A stretch of 46,893 nt of DNA from Acidimicrobiia bacterium (GCA_024637275.1 JAGXFS010000099.1:1-46893); one strand, 5' to 3'. Counted from the stretch's first letter, positions 16,871-30,094 are shown. Translations and numbers: made by a program. Notes: generated by a model from the sequence alone, not told the origin.

Positions 16871-17820
16871 CTAGCGACCTCGCACTGATCGGAGGACCAC
16901 ATCGACCGGGGTGGTTGCCAGGTCGTCTTCTAGGTTCTGGACGTATTCGTACCCGAAGCGTCCCTTGATGCACAGGTGGCCGTCGGTGACCGAATGGTCC
17001 ATGGGTGAGGTCACCTTGACGATGCGGTTGTCCTGGGTGTGCAGTTCCAGGTTGCAACCAACCCCGCAGTAGGAACAGATCGTTCTGGTGACGTTTTGTT
17101 CGTCTTCGTTCCACACGTCGGCCTGGCGGAGTTCGTACTCGGAACGGAACATGAGTGCTCCGGTCGGACAGACGGCGATGCAGTTGCCACAAAAGACACA
17201 TGCCGATTCGGTGAGGCCAACATCGAACTCGGTTGAGATGCGGGCATCAAAGCCCCGGCCGGCGACGGCGATTGCAAAGGTGTTCTGGGCGTCCTCGCCG
17301 CAGGCCTCGACGCACTTGTAGCAGAGGATGCATTTGGAGTAGTCCCGCATGTACAGGCCGTTGTCGATCTTGGGCGGTTGGGCAACCGTCTCGGTGACCT
17401 CTCCGCTGGCGGCGGCATGATGGCCAGCGTGGCGGTGATCGCGGTCTTCGGTTGGGGGAGCGGGCGTCCCATAGCGGGACGGATCGGCACCATAGGTTTC
17501 CATCCAACCGGAAAGGGCTGAGTCGGCGGTCGAGAGATCGACGGACGAGGCGAGGAACTCGAGGACCATTTTGCGCGAATGTTTCACACGATCGGTCTCG
17601 GTCTGAACGACCATGCCATCTTCTGCCGGCCGCGAACAAGCTGGCACCAGAGTGCGACTGCCCTCCACCTCGACCACGCAAACCCGGCAGGCGTTGACCG
17701 GCGTGAGGTTTTCCAGGTAGCAGAGCGTTGGGGTGTCGATCTCCTCAGAGCGACAGGCATCGAGCAGCGTGGCCCCGTCCGGCACGGATACCGACTGGCC
17801 GTTGATGGTGACGGTGACGC

Positions 17821-17824
<4 letters not shown>
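16871..17824 (-). CDS. Separate Fe-S module of formate dehydrogenase alpha subunit
   Basis: 317 residues, equivalent to the N-terminal part of FdsA/NuoG-type alpha subunits without the catalytic domain. A plant-type [2Fe-2S] domain has Cys35, 46, 49 and 63. Two [4Fe-4S] ferredoxin motifs follow: Cys165-168-171-175 and 209-212-215-219. Then comes a Molybdop_Fe4S4 domain with Cys250, 253, 257 and 285, the cluster normally next to the metal cofactor. The usual His-Cys3 cluster site between the 2Fe and 4Fe domains is replaced by a His-rich stretch (DHRHAGHH). It should wire electrons from the seleno-catalytic subunit (19597-21471) to the NADH-forming subunit (17821-19578). The start overlaps the previous stop (ATGA). 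No fused catalytic part follows. Confidence 0.9.
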
Positions 17825-19578
<1,754 letters not shown>

Positions 19579-19596
19579 CAGTTTGATATCGATGAT

Positions 19597-21471
19597 CTAC
19601 ACCTTTTCGATTCGGATGGCGGTTGCCTTGAATTCGGCCGTTCCCGACTTTGGATCCCAGGCGTCGAGCGTGAGTTTGTTGACGTCTGCTTCGTCCGGAT
19701 GGTGGAAGGTCATAAATGTGAGGCCAGGCCGAAGTGAGTCCGCATAAATGACCGGCACCTCGATGGCCCCCCGACGAGAGCTGATCTTGACCGTGTCTCC
19801 CTCGTGAATGTCCCAGTTGGTTCCATCTGCCTCGCAGATCTCGAGGACGGCGCCCTTGCGGATCGGGGAGCGGTAGCCGCCAGACTGGACTCCCGTGTTG
19901 TAAGAATCCAGGGCTCGTCCGGTCGTAAGTCGAATCGGGAAGTCGTCGGACAACGGATCGACCGGTGGTACCCATTTCACCGGGATGAATGGCGCCGGCC
20001 CGCGCGGTGGCAGAACTTCGTCCCACAACCAGGCGTGGAGAAACAGGGTTCCAGGATGGTCGAGCGATGGGCACGGCCATTGCAGGCCGCCTTCGCTTTC
20101 GAGACGTTCGTACGACATGCCGGCGTGCATTGGGGACAGTGCTCGCAGTTCGTCCCACACTTGTTCGGCGGTGGGGTAGCCCCAACCATGCCCCATCTTC
20201 TCAGCCAGGGCGCTGAGGATGTCGAGATCGTCGCGCGCTTCGCCGGGTGGGTTGATCGCCTTGCGAATGCGCTGCACGCGCCGCTCCGAAGATGTCGAGG
20301 TTCCTTCACCCTCAGCCCATCCGGCGGCCGCCGGGAAAACGACGTCGGCCAATTCGGCCGTGGCGGTGAGGAAGATGTCTTGAACGACGATGAATTCCAA
20401 GTTGTTGAGGAGCTTTCGGACATGCTCGGAGTCAGCCTCCGATTGAGCGGGGTTCTCGCCGATCACATAGAGAGCGGTGATCTCTTCCCTCTCCATGGCT
20501 TCGAGCATCAACGAGATGTGCAGGCCTGGCTCGGCCGGGACCTCAACGCCCCATAACTCGTCGAATTTTCCGCGAGCCTCGTCGTCCTCGAGGTCCTGGA
20601 ACCCGGGAAGTTTGTTGGGGAGGGCGCCCATATCGCCGCCACCCTGGACGTTGTTTTGTCCCCGGATCGGCACGAGGCCGGATCCGTAGCGGCCGACGTG
20701 GCCGGTCAGCAGAGCCAGGCTGATGAGGGCGATGACATTGTCGGTTCCGTTCTGGTGTTCCGTGATCCCAAGCGTCCAGCAGATCTGGGCAGTCTCGGCT
20801 GTGGCATAGTCGTGGGCGAGTTGTTTGATGATCTCGGCCGGTACGCCCGTGACTTCTTCGCCTCGTTCCAGGGTCCACTCCTCAACGCCGGCTTTGTACG
20901 CCTCAAAGTCCATCGTCGAGTGGGCCACAAACGCTTCGTTTACCAGGCCGGCAGCAATGATCTCTCGTCCGATCGTGTTGGCGAGGGCTATGTCTGAGCC
21001 GACGTCGATGCCTAACCAGACGTCGGCGAATTTGGCCGACGAGGTGAGACGCGGATCAACGGCATACATCTTGGCGCCGTTGCGGACGCCTTTGAGGAGG
21101 TGGTGAAAGAAGATCGGGTGGGCGTTACGCGCGTTCGAACCCCACAGGACGACGAGGCCGGTGGTCTCGATTTCTTCGTACGACGAGGTACCCCCGCCTG
21201 CTCCGAGAACAGCCGCCAGACCGGCGACCGAAGGAGCGTGTCAGGTTCGGTTACACGAGTCGATGTTGTTCGAACCCATGACAACTCTGGCGAACTTCTG
21301 AGCCATAAAGTTCAATTCATTGGTTGCTTTTGAGCACGAGAACATGCCGTAGGACGTCCCAGAGTGAGCCGCCAGGCCAGTGGCCGCCGCGTCGAGTGCT
21401 TCGTCCCAGCTAGCTGGCTCCAAAACTCCGTTGCGCCGGACCAGGGGAGTGGTCAAACGTGTCTTTTTCAT
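19597..21471 (-). CDS. fdhA: Formate dehydrogenase catalytic subunit, selenocysteine-containing (TGA at codon 77)
   Basis: 624 residues if the in-frame TGA at 21241-21243 is read as selenocysteine (U77). The translation reads SCNRT-U-HAPSVAGLAAV across it and stays open to 19597. Formate dehydrogenases have Cys or Sec at exactly this point, followed by the catalytic His (as in E. coli FdhF, CARV-U-HGPSVAGL). The protein has the molybdopterin oxidoreductase catalytic domain and, from about residue 510, the molydop-binding domain (FPIRLTTGRALDSYNTG). It lacks the N-terminal Fe4S4 domain, which is encoded separately at 16871-17824. It oxidises formate to CO2 at a bis-MGD Mo or W centre. ATG 21471 has a strong AGGAGGTGA ribosome site. 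selA, selB, selC, selD and fdhD are not in the window. Confidence 0.93.
21200..21237 (-). promoter_or_regulatory. SECIS-like hairpin for selenocysteine insertion
   Basis: Three bases after the TGA, the minus-strand RNA can fold with an outer 5-bp stem GCUCC/GGAGC and an apical 6-bp stem GUCGCC/GGCGGC closed by the pentaloop GGUCU, which starts 18 nt after the UGA. The E. coli fdhF SECIS has the same GGUCU loop at nearly the same distance. The bulged U of the E. coli element is not evident. Part of the similarity follows from the conserved protein sequence. Confidence 0.75.
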
Positions 21472-21603
21472 CTCACCTCCTCTCCGTCGTGCGAACGATA
21501 GCCATGTCGGTCCCGTCCTGTGAGTTGTTACGGGGGCTTGAACCCGTGATCTCAGCTCCTATATGGGTTCGGGTCGTGGTCGGCAAGAAGAGCCTTGACG
21601 CCC

Positions 21604-21642
21604 ACATACTCAGTATGTATTATTGGTACATACCGAGTATGT
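21604..21642. promoter_or_regulatory. Twin palindromic operator candidate for PadR
   Basis: ACATACTCAGTATGT (21604-21618) and ACATACCGAGTATGT (21628-21642) share the half-sites ACATAC-N3-GTATGT and are 24 bp apart. They end 14 bp before the PadR start codon and just before its GGAGGA ribosome site. PadR proteins bind palindromes with ATGT/ACAT half-sites near their own promoters, so this is probably an autorepression site for the PadR-ABC operon. Confidence 0.7.
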
Positions 21643-21656
21643 ATGGAGGATTCGTA

Positions 21657-22226
21657 GTGGGGATCAAGGAAGGTCTGCTTTGTCTTCTCGTCAAGAACGA
21701 AGGACACGGCTACCAGCTCAAGCAAGACCTCGAGTCGGCCACCAGCGACACCTGGCAGCTCAATATCGGGCAGGTCTACACGACATTGCAGCGGTTGGAG
21801 CGTGACGGGCTTGCAACGAGCCACTCCCCGGATGCAGACGGTCGGGTCACCTATTCGGTCACCGACCATGGCCGAGCGGCGGCCAGGGACTGGATGGCGC
21901 AACCCGTCGATCTTGCAGCCGCGGGTCGCGACGAGATCTCGCTGAAGCTTCTCATGGCGTTGGTCTCTGGTGTCGAGCATCCGCGCCGGGTGATCGAGGT
22001 TCAACGTGGCTCGATCATGGGTTTGCTTCAGGACTACACGGCGTTGAAATCGGACAACGCCCACGATGATTTTGCCTGGCTGCTCTATTTGGATCGGCTC
22101 ATATTCAGCGCCGAGGCCGAACTCCGCTGGCTCGAGCGGGTCGAGTCGAGGCTGGACGACCTACCGGCGTTTTCGCCAACCGTAGGAGAAAAGCAACCGG
22201 CCGAATCGATGGAGGTGACCCCGTGA
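21657..22226 (+). CDS. PadR-family transcriptional regulator
   Basis: 189 residues from GTG 21657, with GGAGGA 6 nt upstream; the frame is open further up but that part covers the operator and promoter. The winged helix occupies about residues 1-85 (GIKEGLLCLLVKNEGHGYQLKQDLE, with the VYTTLQRLERDGLA recognition region and a wing at GRVTYSVTD). The C-terminal Vir-type helical dimerisation region follows. It likely represses its own operon, which includes the ABC ATPase and FtsX permease, until a toxic compound or membrane stress relieves it. The stop overlaps the next start (GTGA). Confidence 0.92.
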   Translation: MGIKEGLLCLLVKNEGHGYQLKQDLESATSDTWQLNIGQVYTTLQRLERDGLATSHSPDADGRVTYSVTDHGRAAARDWMAQPVDLAAAGRDEISLKLLMALVSGVEHPRRVIEVQRGSIMGLLQDYTALKSDNAHDDFAWLLYLDRLIFSAEAELRWLERVESRLDDLPAFSPTVGEKQPAESMEVTP

Positions 22227-22942
22227 CAGAGCCAATCCTTTCGATGCGTCGACTCGGCAAAACCCACGGCGTGGGTGCCCAGCGAGTCGATGCTCTGGTC
22301 AGCGTCGACTTGGACCTTCTGCCCGGGGAACTCGTTGCGATCACTGGTCGATCCGGGTCCGGCAAGACAACGCTGCTCAACATGGCGGGGGCCCTCGATG
22401 AACCGACCACTGGAGAGGTGATTGTCGACGGCCAGAATCTCGCCACCCTGTCGAAGCAAGAACTGGCCCGGGTCCGGCGGGTATCGGTCGGCTACGTGTT
22501 CCAACAGTTCAACCTGCTTCCGTCTTTGACGGCTGCCGAGAACATTTCCCTACCGCTTGAGCTTGACGGGATGAAGCCGGCCCTCGCTCGGGAATTGGCG
22601 GAAAAGTCGCTGGACGAAGTAGAGCTGGGCGGCATGGCGGACCGCTATCCGGACCAGCTATCGGGCGGTGAACAACAGCGAGTGGCGATCGCCCGTGGTC
22701 TGGTCGGCCCTCGTTCGGTGCTTCTTGCCGACGAGCCGACCGGCGCCCTTGACGAGGCAACCAGTGAGTCGATATTGAAGTTGATTCGGAGCCGGTGCGA
22801 TGCCGGAGCCGCCGCCCTGCTGGTCACCCACGAACCCGCCTACGCCGCCTGGGCCGATCGGGTGGTTCGTCTCCGGGATGGGCGGGTGGAAGGAATCTCG
22901 GTCCGGTCGAAGACGCCGTCGAGCACCGCCGACCTCTCATGA
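22223..22942 (+). CDS. ABC ATPase of MacB/LolD type
   Basis: 239 residues, a full single nucleotide-binding domain. It has Walker [11 protein letters not shown]-loop [18 protein letters not shown], signature [15 protein letters not shown], Walker [13 protein letters not shown] and switch VTHEPAYA. The VFQQFNLLP stretch and length are typical of FtsE/LolD/MacB ATPases, which act as mechanotransmitters with an FtsX-type permease rather than moving substrate through the membrane. GTG 22223 overlaps the PadR stop and the gene's own stop overlaps the permease start. Confidence 0.93.
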   Translation: MTEPILSMRRLGKTHGVGAQRVDALVSVDLDLLPGELVAITGRSGSGKTTLLNMAGALDEPTTGEVIVDGQNLATLSKQELARVRRVSVGYVFQQFNLLPSLTAAENISLPLELDGMKPALARELAEKSLDEVELGGMADRYPDQLSGGEQQRVAIARGLVGPRSVLLADEPTGALDEATSESILKLIRSRCDAGAAALLVTHEPAYAAWADRVVRLRDGRVEGISVRSKTPSSTADLS

Positions 22943-25629
22943 ATGGGAGACGGGCCGCCTTCAAGGTGGCGACCAGAAACGCCCGACGCAACCGAAAACG
23001 TACCATTTTCCTGGTCCTTCTCGTGGCGGTTCCGGTCGGGCTCGGGGTGGTCGTGGGGGGAATTGTTCGGGCCAGTTCGCTCAGTCCGCAGGAGAGCGCG
23101 CAGACCGCTCTCGGGGCGGCTGACGTCCAGGTGTATCTATATGCGGCTGTTCCAGGAGTTAGCGAGTGGGTCCGCTCCACGGTCGGCGATCTGTCACCGG
23201 CCACCTCCGTCACGGAGTTGCGCCAGGCCGGGGTCAGGATCCCCGGTGTTGGCTTCGCCCAGGTTTGGGATCTCGACGGGTCCGACCCTGCCACCGAAGG
23301 GCTCCTACTCCTACTTGATGGGGACTGGCCGCGGGCTGACGGTGAGGTGGCAGTATCGCCGACCGTGGCGGAACGGTTGAACGTTGACGTCGGCGATGTG
23401 GTCGAACTGCAAGATCTTTCGACCAACGAATTGGAGGTTGTGGGACTGATCAGTCGACCCTTCTCTTCTGAGGGCTCTGACATCCTTATCCAACCCCGCG
23501 GTCTCGTTTCAGTCGAGGGCAGCCTCGATGTCCCGGTCGAGTCGAGTCTCCTGTTGAGCGGATCGGAAGCGGAGGAAGTTGCCGACCAGCTTGGAGCTGC
23601 CTGGTACAACGAGGGGCAGCAGTTGTACTGGCCTGAACCAGCGGTGGATCCTAAACCGTCAGAGCTGGCGTTTCTCGACGACCAGATGTACCTGTTATTG
23701 GCCGAGGCTGAGATCTATGAATTGGTAGATCTCCTTGAAAGCCAGGAGGCTGGTAGCGATCCGGTTGCGGCGGTCCAACAACTGGCCAGCGAGATGGTTT
23801 ACGGATCGGGGTCGCCCAGGAGCCTGCCCGACCTCTATTTCAATACTCGCACTCAGTGGCTCGCTCAGGGGAGCGTCATAGACGACCCGGGATTCGTATC
23901 GACTGGCGCATCAACTTTGCTCCTCGTGGAGGTGGCCTTCATCACAGGTGCGGCTTTTGCGGCCGGGACCCGGCGCCGTCTTCGTGAGATTGGCTTAATG
24001 GGGGCGAATGGGGCTTCGGTTAAACACATCCGAATCACGGTGCTCGGCGAGGGTCTCTTGATTGGTTCGGTCGGGGCTTTGTCAGGCGTGCTGGTCGGTC
24101 TCGGAGTGTTCGTATTAGCCCGGCCACTGATACAGCGTTATGTCTCAAGGGTACTGGTGGGAGTGGGGGTTGCCATCAGTGACGTGATTGGTCCTGTGGT
24201 TGTCGCCCTGGTCTCGGTTCTGTTGGCGGTGTGGATTCCGGCCAGGACAGCCTCAAAAGTGCCGATCACTAGCGCCCTTCAGGGACGGATGCCCGCGCTG
24301 GCACCGCGTAAATGGGTGATCCCGGTCGGGATCGGTTGTGCAGCGGTCGGTGTGCTCTTGGTTTCGGTTTCGCTCGCCTCGGAGAGTGGCTTGGCCAACG
24401 TGCTCGTCGGGGTCGGAGCGGTTCTTCTGGTTGGCGGGGTGGCGCTGACTGCCAGCCCGATCCTGGCCTCGGCAAGTAGATTGGCCAATCAGGTCCCCGC
24501 CGCTGGTCGACTGGTCCTCCGGGACTCGGGTCGGAATCGGACTCGATCGGCTGTGGCGGTCGCCGCCATCATGGTGATTCTTCTCGCTCCCATAACGGCG
24601 GTGACCGTGGCGGCTACCACGACTGAAAAGGACCTTGTGTACGGCCTACCGTCACCAGGCAACCATCTGGTGCTGGCATCTTCATTCAGTGTCGACCTCT
24701 CCGACTACTCAAATCCGATCAGCGAACAGGACGTGGCGGCCGTCGAGGCCATCGTCCCCGTCACCAGAACAGCGCTGTTTGACACGCTGGATTTGCGGGT
24801 GGCAACCAATGAAATGATCGAGGGTCAGGAATCGCAAGACGGCGGTCCGGTATTCGTCGCCAACTTCTCAGACGGCGATGACGTTGCGGTCGGAACAGAG
24901 GATCTTCTCGCGGCCCTCGGCGATCCTGGCGTCACGGCGTCCATTGCTGCCGGCGAAGTAGTCGTGCTGGGCATCGAAAGCAAAGAAACCAGGGTGAACC
25001 TCAACGGCCGCGAATACCCCGCCCATGAATACCCGGTCGAGGTCGTGAAGTGGAGTATGCCCAGGGTGCTGATCCCTGAGGCAATGCTGGGGCTGTTCCC
25101 CGACGTGCCCACTCGGCCGATCGCACTCCTGGTTCTGGAACGGTCGCCAACCAACGATGAATACAACGAGATTTCGAGCCTCGGCCTGGCGTTCAACGGC
25201 GGTCGTAGCCCCATGAGCGATAGCACCGCATATCTGATCGCCTCGGGGGTGTCGTTGCTGGTGGTGCTCATAGTGGTGTCATTGGTAACGGCCGTTTCGG
25301 CTGCCGAGGTTGACGAAGAGCTTCGTACGATCGTGGCGGTAGGGGCACCCGGGTCGTTCCGTCGGAGGTTCCTTGGACTGTTGACCGGTTATCAGACACT
25401 GGTAGCCATGTTGCTGGCGGTTCCGCTCGGTCTCGGATTGGTCTGGGTGTTTAGTTCGGCGCAGGACTTCGTCTACGCAGGACCCTTTGGTCTTGTGCAA
25501 GCATCGGCGGTGACGGTTCCCTGGCCCCAGATCGCCGTATTCGCAGCCGTTCTTCCCATCTCGATCGGCGTCCTGACTTTGACTTCGGTCAGGTCGGCCC
25601 CGGTCACACCTCCCCGTCGGGCTTCCTGA
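22939..25629 (+). CDS. FtsX-like ABC permease, large
   Basis: 896 residues with about 10 predicted membrane helices. The first (TIFLVLLVAVPVGLGVVVGG, about residues 20-39) is followed by a large extracytoplasmic domain of about 280 residues. A first FtsX core contains LREIGLMGANGAS. Several central helices and a second exposed domain come next. The last part is a second FtsX core (LRTIVAVGAPGSFRRRFLGLLTGYQ). This two-core layout is typical of actinobacterial ABC systems next to PadR regulators, whose substrates are mostly unknown: lipoproteins, peptides or antibiotics. ATG 22939 overlaps the ATPase stop (ATGA); the upstream extension of the frame is a shadow of the ATPase gene. Confidence 0.92.
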   Translation: MNGRRAAFKVATRNARRNRKRTIFLVLLVAVPVGLGVVVGGIVRASSLSPQESAQTALGAADVQVYLYAAVPGVSEWVRSTVGDLSPATSVTELRQAGVRIPGVGFAQVWDLDGSDPATEGLLLLLDGDWPRADGEVAVSPTVAERLNVDVGDVVELQDLSTNELEVVGLISRPFSSEGSDILIQPRGLVSVEGSLDVPVESSLLLSGSEAEEVADQLGAAWYNEGQQLYWPEPAVDPKPSELAFLDDQMYLLLAEAEIYELVDLLESQEAGSDPVAAVQQLASEMVYGSGSPRSLPDLYFNTRTQWLAQGSVIDDPGFVSTGASTLLLVEVAFITGAAFAAGTRRRLREIGLMGANGASVKHIRITVLGEGLLIGSVGALSGVLVGLGVFVLARPLIQRYVSRVLVGVGVAISDVIGPVVVALVSVLLAVWIPARTASKVPITSALQGRMPALAPRKWVIPVGIGCAAVGVLLVSVSLASESGLANVLVGVGAVLLVGGVALTASPILASASRLANQVPAAGRLVLRDSGRNRTRSAVAVAAIMVILLAPITAVTVAATTTEKDLVYGLPSPGNHLVLASSFSVDLSDYSNPISEQDVAAVEAIVPVTRTALFDTLDLRVATNEMIEGQESQDGGPVFVANFSDGDDVAVGTEDLLAALGDPGVTASIAAGEVVVLGIESKETRVNLNGREYPAHEYPVEVVKWSMPRVLIPEAMLGLFPDVPTRPIALLVLERSPTNDEYNEISSLGLAFNGGRSPMSDSTAYLIASGVSLLVVLIVVSLVTAVSAAEVDEELRTIVAVGAPGSFRRRFLGLLTGYQTLVAMLLAVPLGLGLVWVFSSAQDFVYAGPFGLVQASAVTVPWPQIAVFAAVLPISIGVLTLTSVRSAPVTPPRRAS

Positions 25630-25640
25630 CCAGATAGTGG

Positions 25641-26000
25641 TCAGGCGAGTCCGGTTGAAGGTTGTCGTGAAACGCAGAACTCGTTGCCGTCCGGGTCGGC
25701 GAGCACTGTCAGCGCGTAGGTCGGCTTGTCCACGGTTGAGACAATGGACCCGCCGAGGCCGACGACTCTGTCGATAAATGGCCCGGGCTCGTCGCTTGTC
25801 AGATCGAAATGCACCCGGTTCTTCACGACCTTCGGATCAGGGACGATCTGGAGCACGAGATGGATCTCGTCGACCTCGAAGAAGACAAATTCGTCGAACT
25901 CGAACGCGACCTCGACTTCGAACACGCCCGACCAGAACGCCGCCGCTCGCTCACCGTCCGAGACATCAATGATGATGCCGCTGATATGGGGCGCCGCCAT
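25641..26000 (-). CDS. VOC (glyoxalase/bleomycin resistance) superfamily protein
   Basis: 119 residues with the paired beta-alpha-beta-beta-beta modules of the VOC fold. Visible markers are HISGIIIDVSDGERAAAFWSGVF at the start, NRVHFDLTSDEP in the middle and ADPDGNEFCV near the end. These supply candidate metal ligands His5, His69 and the Glu of DPDGNEF. The reaction is unknown. It begins 3 bp after the stop of the formate-tetrahydrofolate ligase gene and is surely co-transcribed with it, although no metabolic link is obvious. Confidence 0.88.
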   Translation of the reverse strand: MAAPHISGIIIDVSDGERAAAFWSGVFEVEVAFEFDEFVFFEVDEIHLVLQIVPDPKVVKNRVHFDLTSDEPGPFIDRVVGLGGSIVSTVDKPTYALTVLADPDGNEFCVSRQPSTGLA

Positions 26001-26003
26001 CGG

Positions 26004-27761
<1,758 letters not shown>

Positions 27762-27935
27762 GGTCAGTCTTCCTTAGGCAGATGGCGCGGGCGCCACGAT
27801 AGACCGATCGCCCTGCATCCGGTTGGCTGTGGCTGATTTTCTCCAGGTCGTCGGGGCATGAGCTAGGAGGGTGTACAGTTCTGTCGTCTCCGCTTCACGC
27901 GGACGAGATCCTCTTTTTGGCATCGGCGTTTCACC

Positions 27936-29219
27936 GTGACGGCACAAGCCCCACAAGCAACCACCCTTTCTCGCACGAGCGCTACCTGGCCTCTGTTTCT
28001 TGCCGTCCTTTTCATGATGATCGGCAACGGCCTTCAGATTTCGTTGATCGGCGTCCGCTCAACGTTGGAAGCCTTCCCGACGACGGTCACGGGCGTGATC
28101 ATCGCCGCTTACTACGTAGGATTTCTGTTTGGATCTTTCCAGGTACCGAAGGTCCTCAAATCCGTTGGTCATATACGGGTGTTTGCGGCACTCGCTTCGG
28201 TCGCTTCGGCAGCAGTGCTGTTCAATGGGCTGTTCGTCAACCCAACGGTTTGGATCGTGATGCGCGGCGTTACGGGGCTGGCAATGGCAGGCTTGTACAT
28301 CACTTCGGAGAGCTGGTTGAACGCTCGCGCCACCAACGCGACCCGGGGTCGACTGCTCGGCACCTACATGATCATGTCCATGGGCGGTGTTTCGATCGGT
28401 CAGGCGTTGTTGGGCCTGGGGGATCCCCTGAAAATCGATCTGTTTGTCATGGCTTCAATCGCTGTGTCCCTCGCCCTAGTCCCACTGACTCTGACCAACA
28501 TTGCGGCACCGGACCTCGGGATCTCGCGGTCGATCAACATTGCAACCCTGTGGAAGCTCGCCCCATTGGGAATTGTGGCCGGGTTTCTTACCGGTATGGC
28601 CAACGGTGCTTTTTCGGGTCTGATCACCGTCTATGCGACGCTCGAAGGCTTTCCGATTCGCAGCATTGGTCTCTTTGCGGCGCTCGGGGTCCTCGGCGGA
28701 ATCGCGCTGCAGCTTCCGATCGGACAGCTCTCGGATCGGGTGCCCCGCCGGCGGGTCATCTTCGCCTGCGCTCTGGCCGGGGTCATCATCATGTCGGTCG
28801 CGGCCACCCTCAACCCCGGCAGCCCGCCCATGTACCTGTCTGTGTTCCTGTTCGGCGGGATTCTGTATCCGATGTACTCGCTGTCCGTTTCTCATATCAA
28901 CGACGTACTCGACCGCGAGCAAATGCTCGGAGCTGCGGCCGCCTTTATGTTCATTTTTGGGGTCGGGGCGATCATCGGCCCGATCGTGACCGCCGTCGTA
29001 ATGGATCGTTTCGGTCCGAGCGGGTTTTTCATCACCATTGCCCTGTATTACCTGCCGGTGGCCGTATATGCCTTGTGGCGGATCGTCACGAGGAAGGTAC
29101 CGAACCGTCCTGACCGGTCGGGTGTGGCCAGCCGGGCCATCGCCGGTAGCTGGGCGCCGTTCCTTCGCAAGAGAGCGAACGGTGACGTGGTTTATACGGA
29201 GCGCCGGGGCCGACCGTAG
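27936..29219 (+). CDS. MFS transporter, YcaD-like
   Basis: 427 residues and about 12 membrane helices. The first is at about residues 17-37 (PLFLAVLFMMIGNGLQISL). A loop GQLSDRVPRRRVIF between helices matches the MFS cytoplasmic signature, and a basic tail (RSGVASRAIAGSW...) ends the protein. YcaD-type members are uncharacterised small-molecule carriers. The start is GTG 27936 with no ribosome site; the 174 bp gap upstream holds the promoters for this gene and the divergent ligase gene, but I cannot pin them down. It is convergent with the second IclR gene. Confidence 0.88.
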   Translation: MTAQAPQATTLSRTSATWPLFLAVLFMMIGNGLQISLIGVRSTLEAFPTTVTGVIIAAYYVGFLFGSFQVPKVLKSVGHIRVFAALASVASAAVLFNGLFVNPTVWIVMRGVTGLAMAGLYITSESWLNARATNATRGRLLGTYMIMSMGGVSIGQALLGLGDPLKIDLFVMASIAVSLALVPLTLTNIAAPDLGISRSINIATLWKLAPLGIVAGFLTGMANGAFSGLITVYATLEGFPIRSIGLFAALGVLGGIALQLPIGQLSDRVPRRRVIFACALAGVIIMSVAATLNPGSPPMYLSVFLFGGILYPMYSLSVSHINDVLDREQMLGAAAAFMFIFGVGAIIGPIVTAVVMDRFGPSGFFITIALYYLPVAVYALWRIVTRKVPNRPDRSGVASRAIAGSWAPFLRKRANGDVVYTERRGRP

Positions 29220-29232
29220 CTGGTGATGGTCG

Positions 29233-29985
29233 CTAGACCTTGAGGCGACTGAGGTCGCTCGAAACCTGGGTGGCCTTGGCTTTGACCAATTCGGCAATGC
29301 GGCTTGCGTCGTCGCCGAGCGGAAAACGATAGGCAGGTCCATGTACGTGGATGGCCGCGATGGGCCGGTGTTCCCGGTCATACACGGGAGCGGCGACTGA
29401 GTTGATGCCTTCGGCAAACTCCTCATAGACCCAGCAGTATCCGTCGGTACGGATTTGTTTGAGTCGGTCGCGTATGTTGTCCGGATCAACGACCGTGTTG
29501 GGCGTGAAACGCTGCAACGGTCGGCTCAGGTAGCGGTCTAATCGCTCTGTTGGCCAGTTGGCCAACAGTACCAATCCTGAAGGTACGCAATGCATGGGAA
29601 TGAGTTCTCCGGTCCAGTCTCGAATCTGCACGGGATTGTCCGAGTCCGACTGGTTGATGTAGTGGACCATGTAGCCGTCGGGAATCGATACGCCGGCGTC
29701 CTCATCGAGGTCACGTGACAGTGACACCAGATGGGGGCGGACCCGGGCGATGAGATCGGGGCCGCTCGACATGCTCCCGGTGAGCTCGGAGATCTTGGCT
29801 CCGATCGTCAGCATTCCATCATCTGATCGCCTCACGGCTCCCAGAGACTCAAGGGTGCTCACCAAACGGGCCACGGTGCTCTTGGGCAGTCCGGATCGGA
29901 TCGCCAGGTCGGTCACCCCCATCGGGTCTGAGGCGAGAACCTCAAGCAGCAGAAAAGCTCGTGCGATCGATTGGACGTTAGACAC
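29233..29985 (-). CDS. IclR-family transcriptional regulator (second copy)
   Basis: 250 residues. The winged helix is at about 1-65 (GLPKSTVARLVSTLESLGAV), and the effector domain has IRDWTGELIPMHCVPSG and HVHGPAYRFPLG. Both parts closely resemble the IclR protein at 705-1448, so the two are paralogues and may sense related metabolites. GTG 29985 has GGGAGAG upstream. The flanking MFS genes are the obvious targets: one ends 13 bp from its 3' end, and the other starts divergently at 30103 across a 117 bp region. Confidence 0.93.
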   Translation of the reverse strand: MSNVQSIARAFLLLEVLASDPMGVTDLAIRSGLPKSTVARLVSTLESLGAVRRSDDGMLTIGAKISELTGSMSSGPDLIARVRPHLVSLSRDLDEDAGVSIPDGYMVHYINQSDSDNPVQIRDWTGELIPMHCVPSGLVLLANWPTERLDRYLSRPLQRFTPNTVVDPDNIRDRLKQIRTDGYCWVYEEFAEGINSVAAPVYDREHRPIAAIHVHGPAYRFPLGDDASRIAELVKAKATQVSSDLSRLKV

Positions 29986-30088
29986 GTGTTGGCTCTCCCG
30001 GGGATTGCTTGCGCCACAATACAGGACTGTCCCGCATCGTGGAACTCGGAAGATGCCGCAGGCGGCGGCCGGTCGGATTCGGGGAAGC

Positions 30089-30094
30089 TACGCT
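30089..30094 (+). promoter_or_regulatory. Candidate -10 element, MFS gene
   Basis: TACGCT is followed by 8 nt and ATG 30103. No ribosome site is visible, which supports a leaderless or nearly leaderless start. The upstream 117 bp is shared with the divergent IclR gene. Confidence 0.35.

Noticed and set aside
21241-21243. Nonsense mutation or pseudogene in the formate dehydrogenase gene
   Set aside because: The frame is intact on both sides, the stop falls exactly at the Sec/Cys active-site position and is specifically TGA, and a SECIS-like hairpin follows. Selenocysteine explains all of this better.
21520-21576. tRNA-like segment on the minus strand (a T-arm-like GGTTCAAGCCC stretch)
   Set aside because: The T-stem would have one mismatch or an 8-nt loop, and there is no matching acceptor stem, no anticodon arm and no CCA. 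It is not selC. I consider it a chance match.
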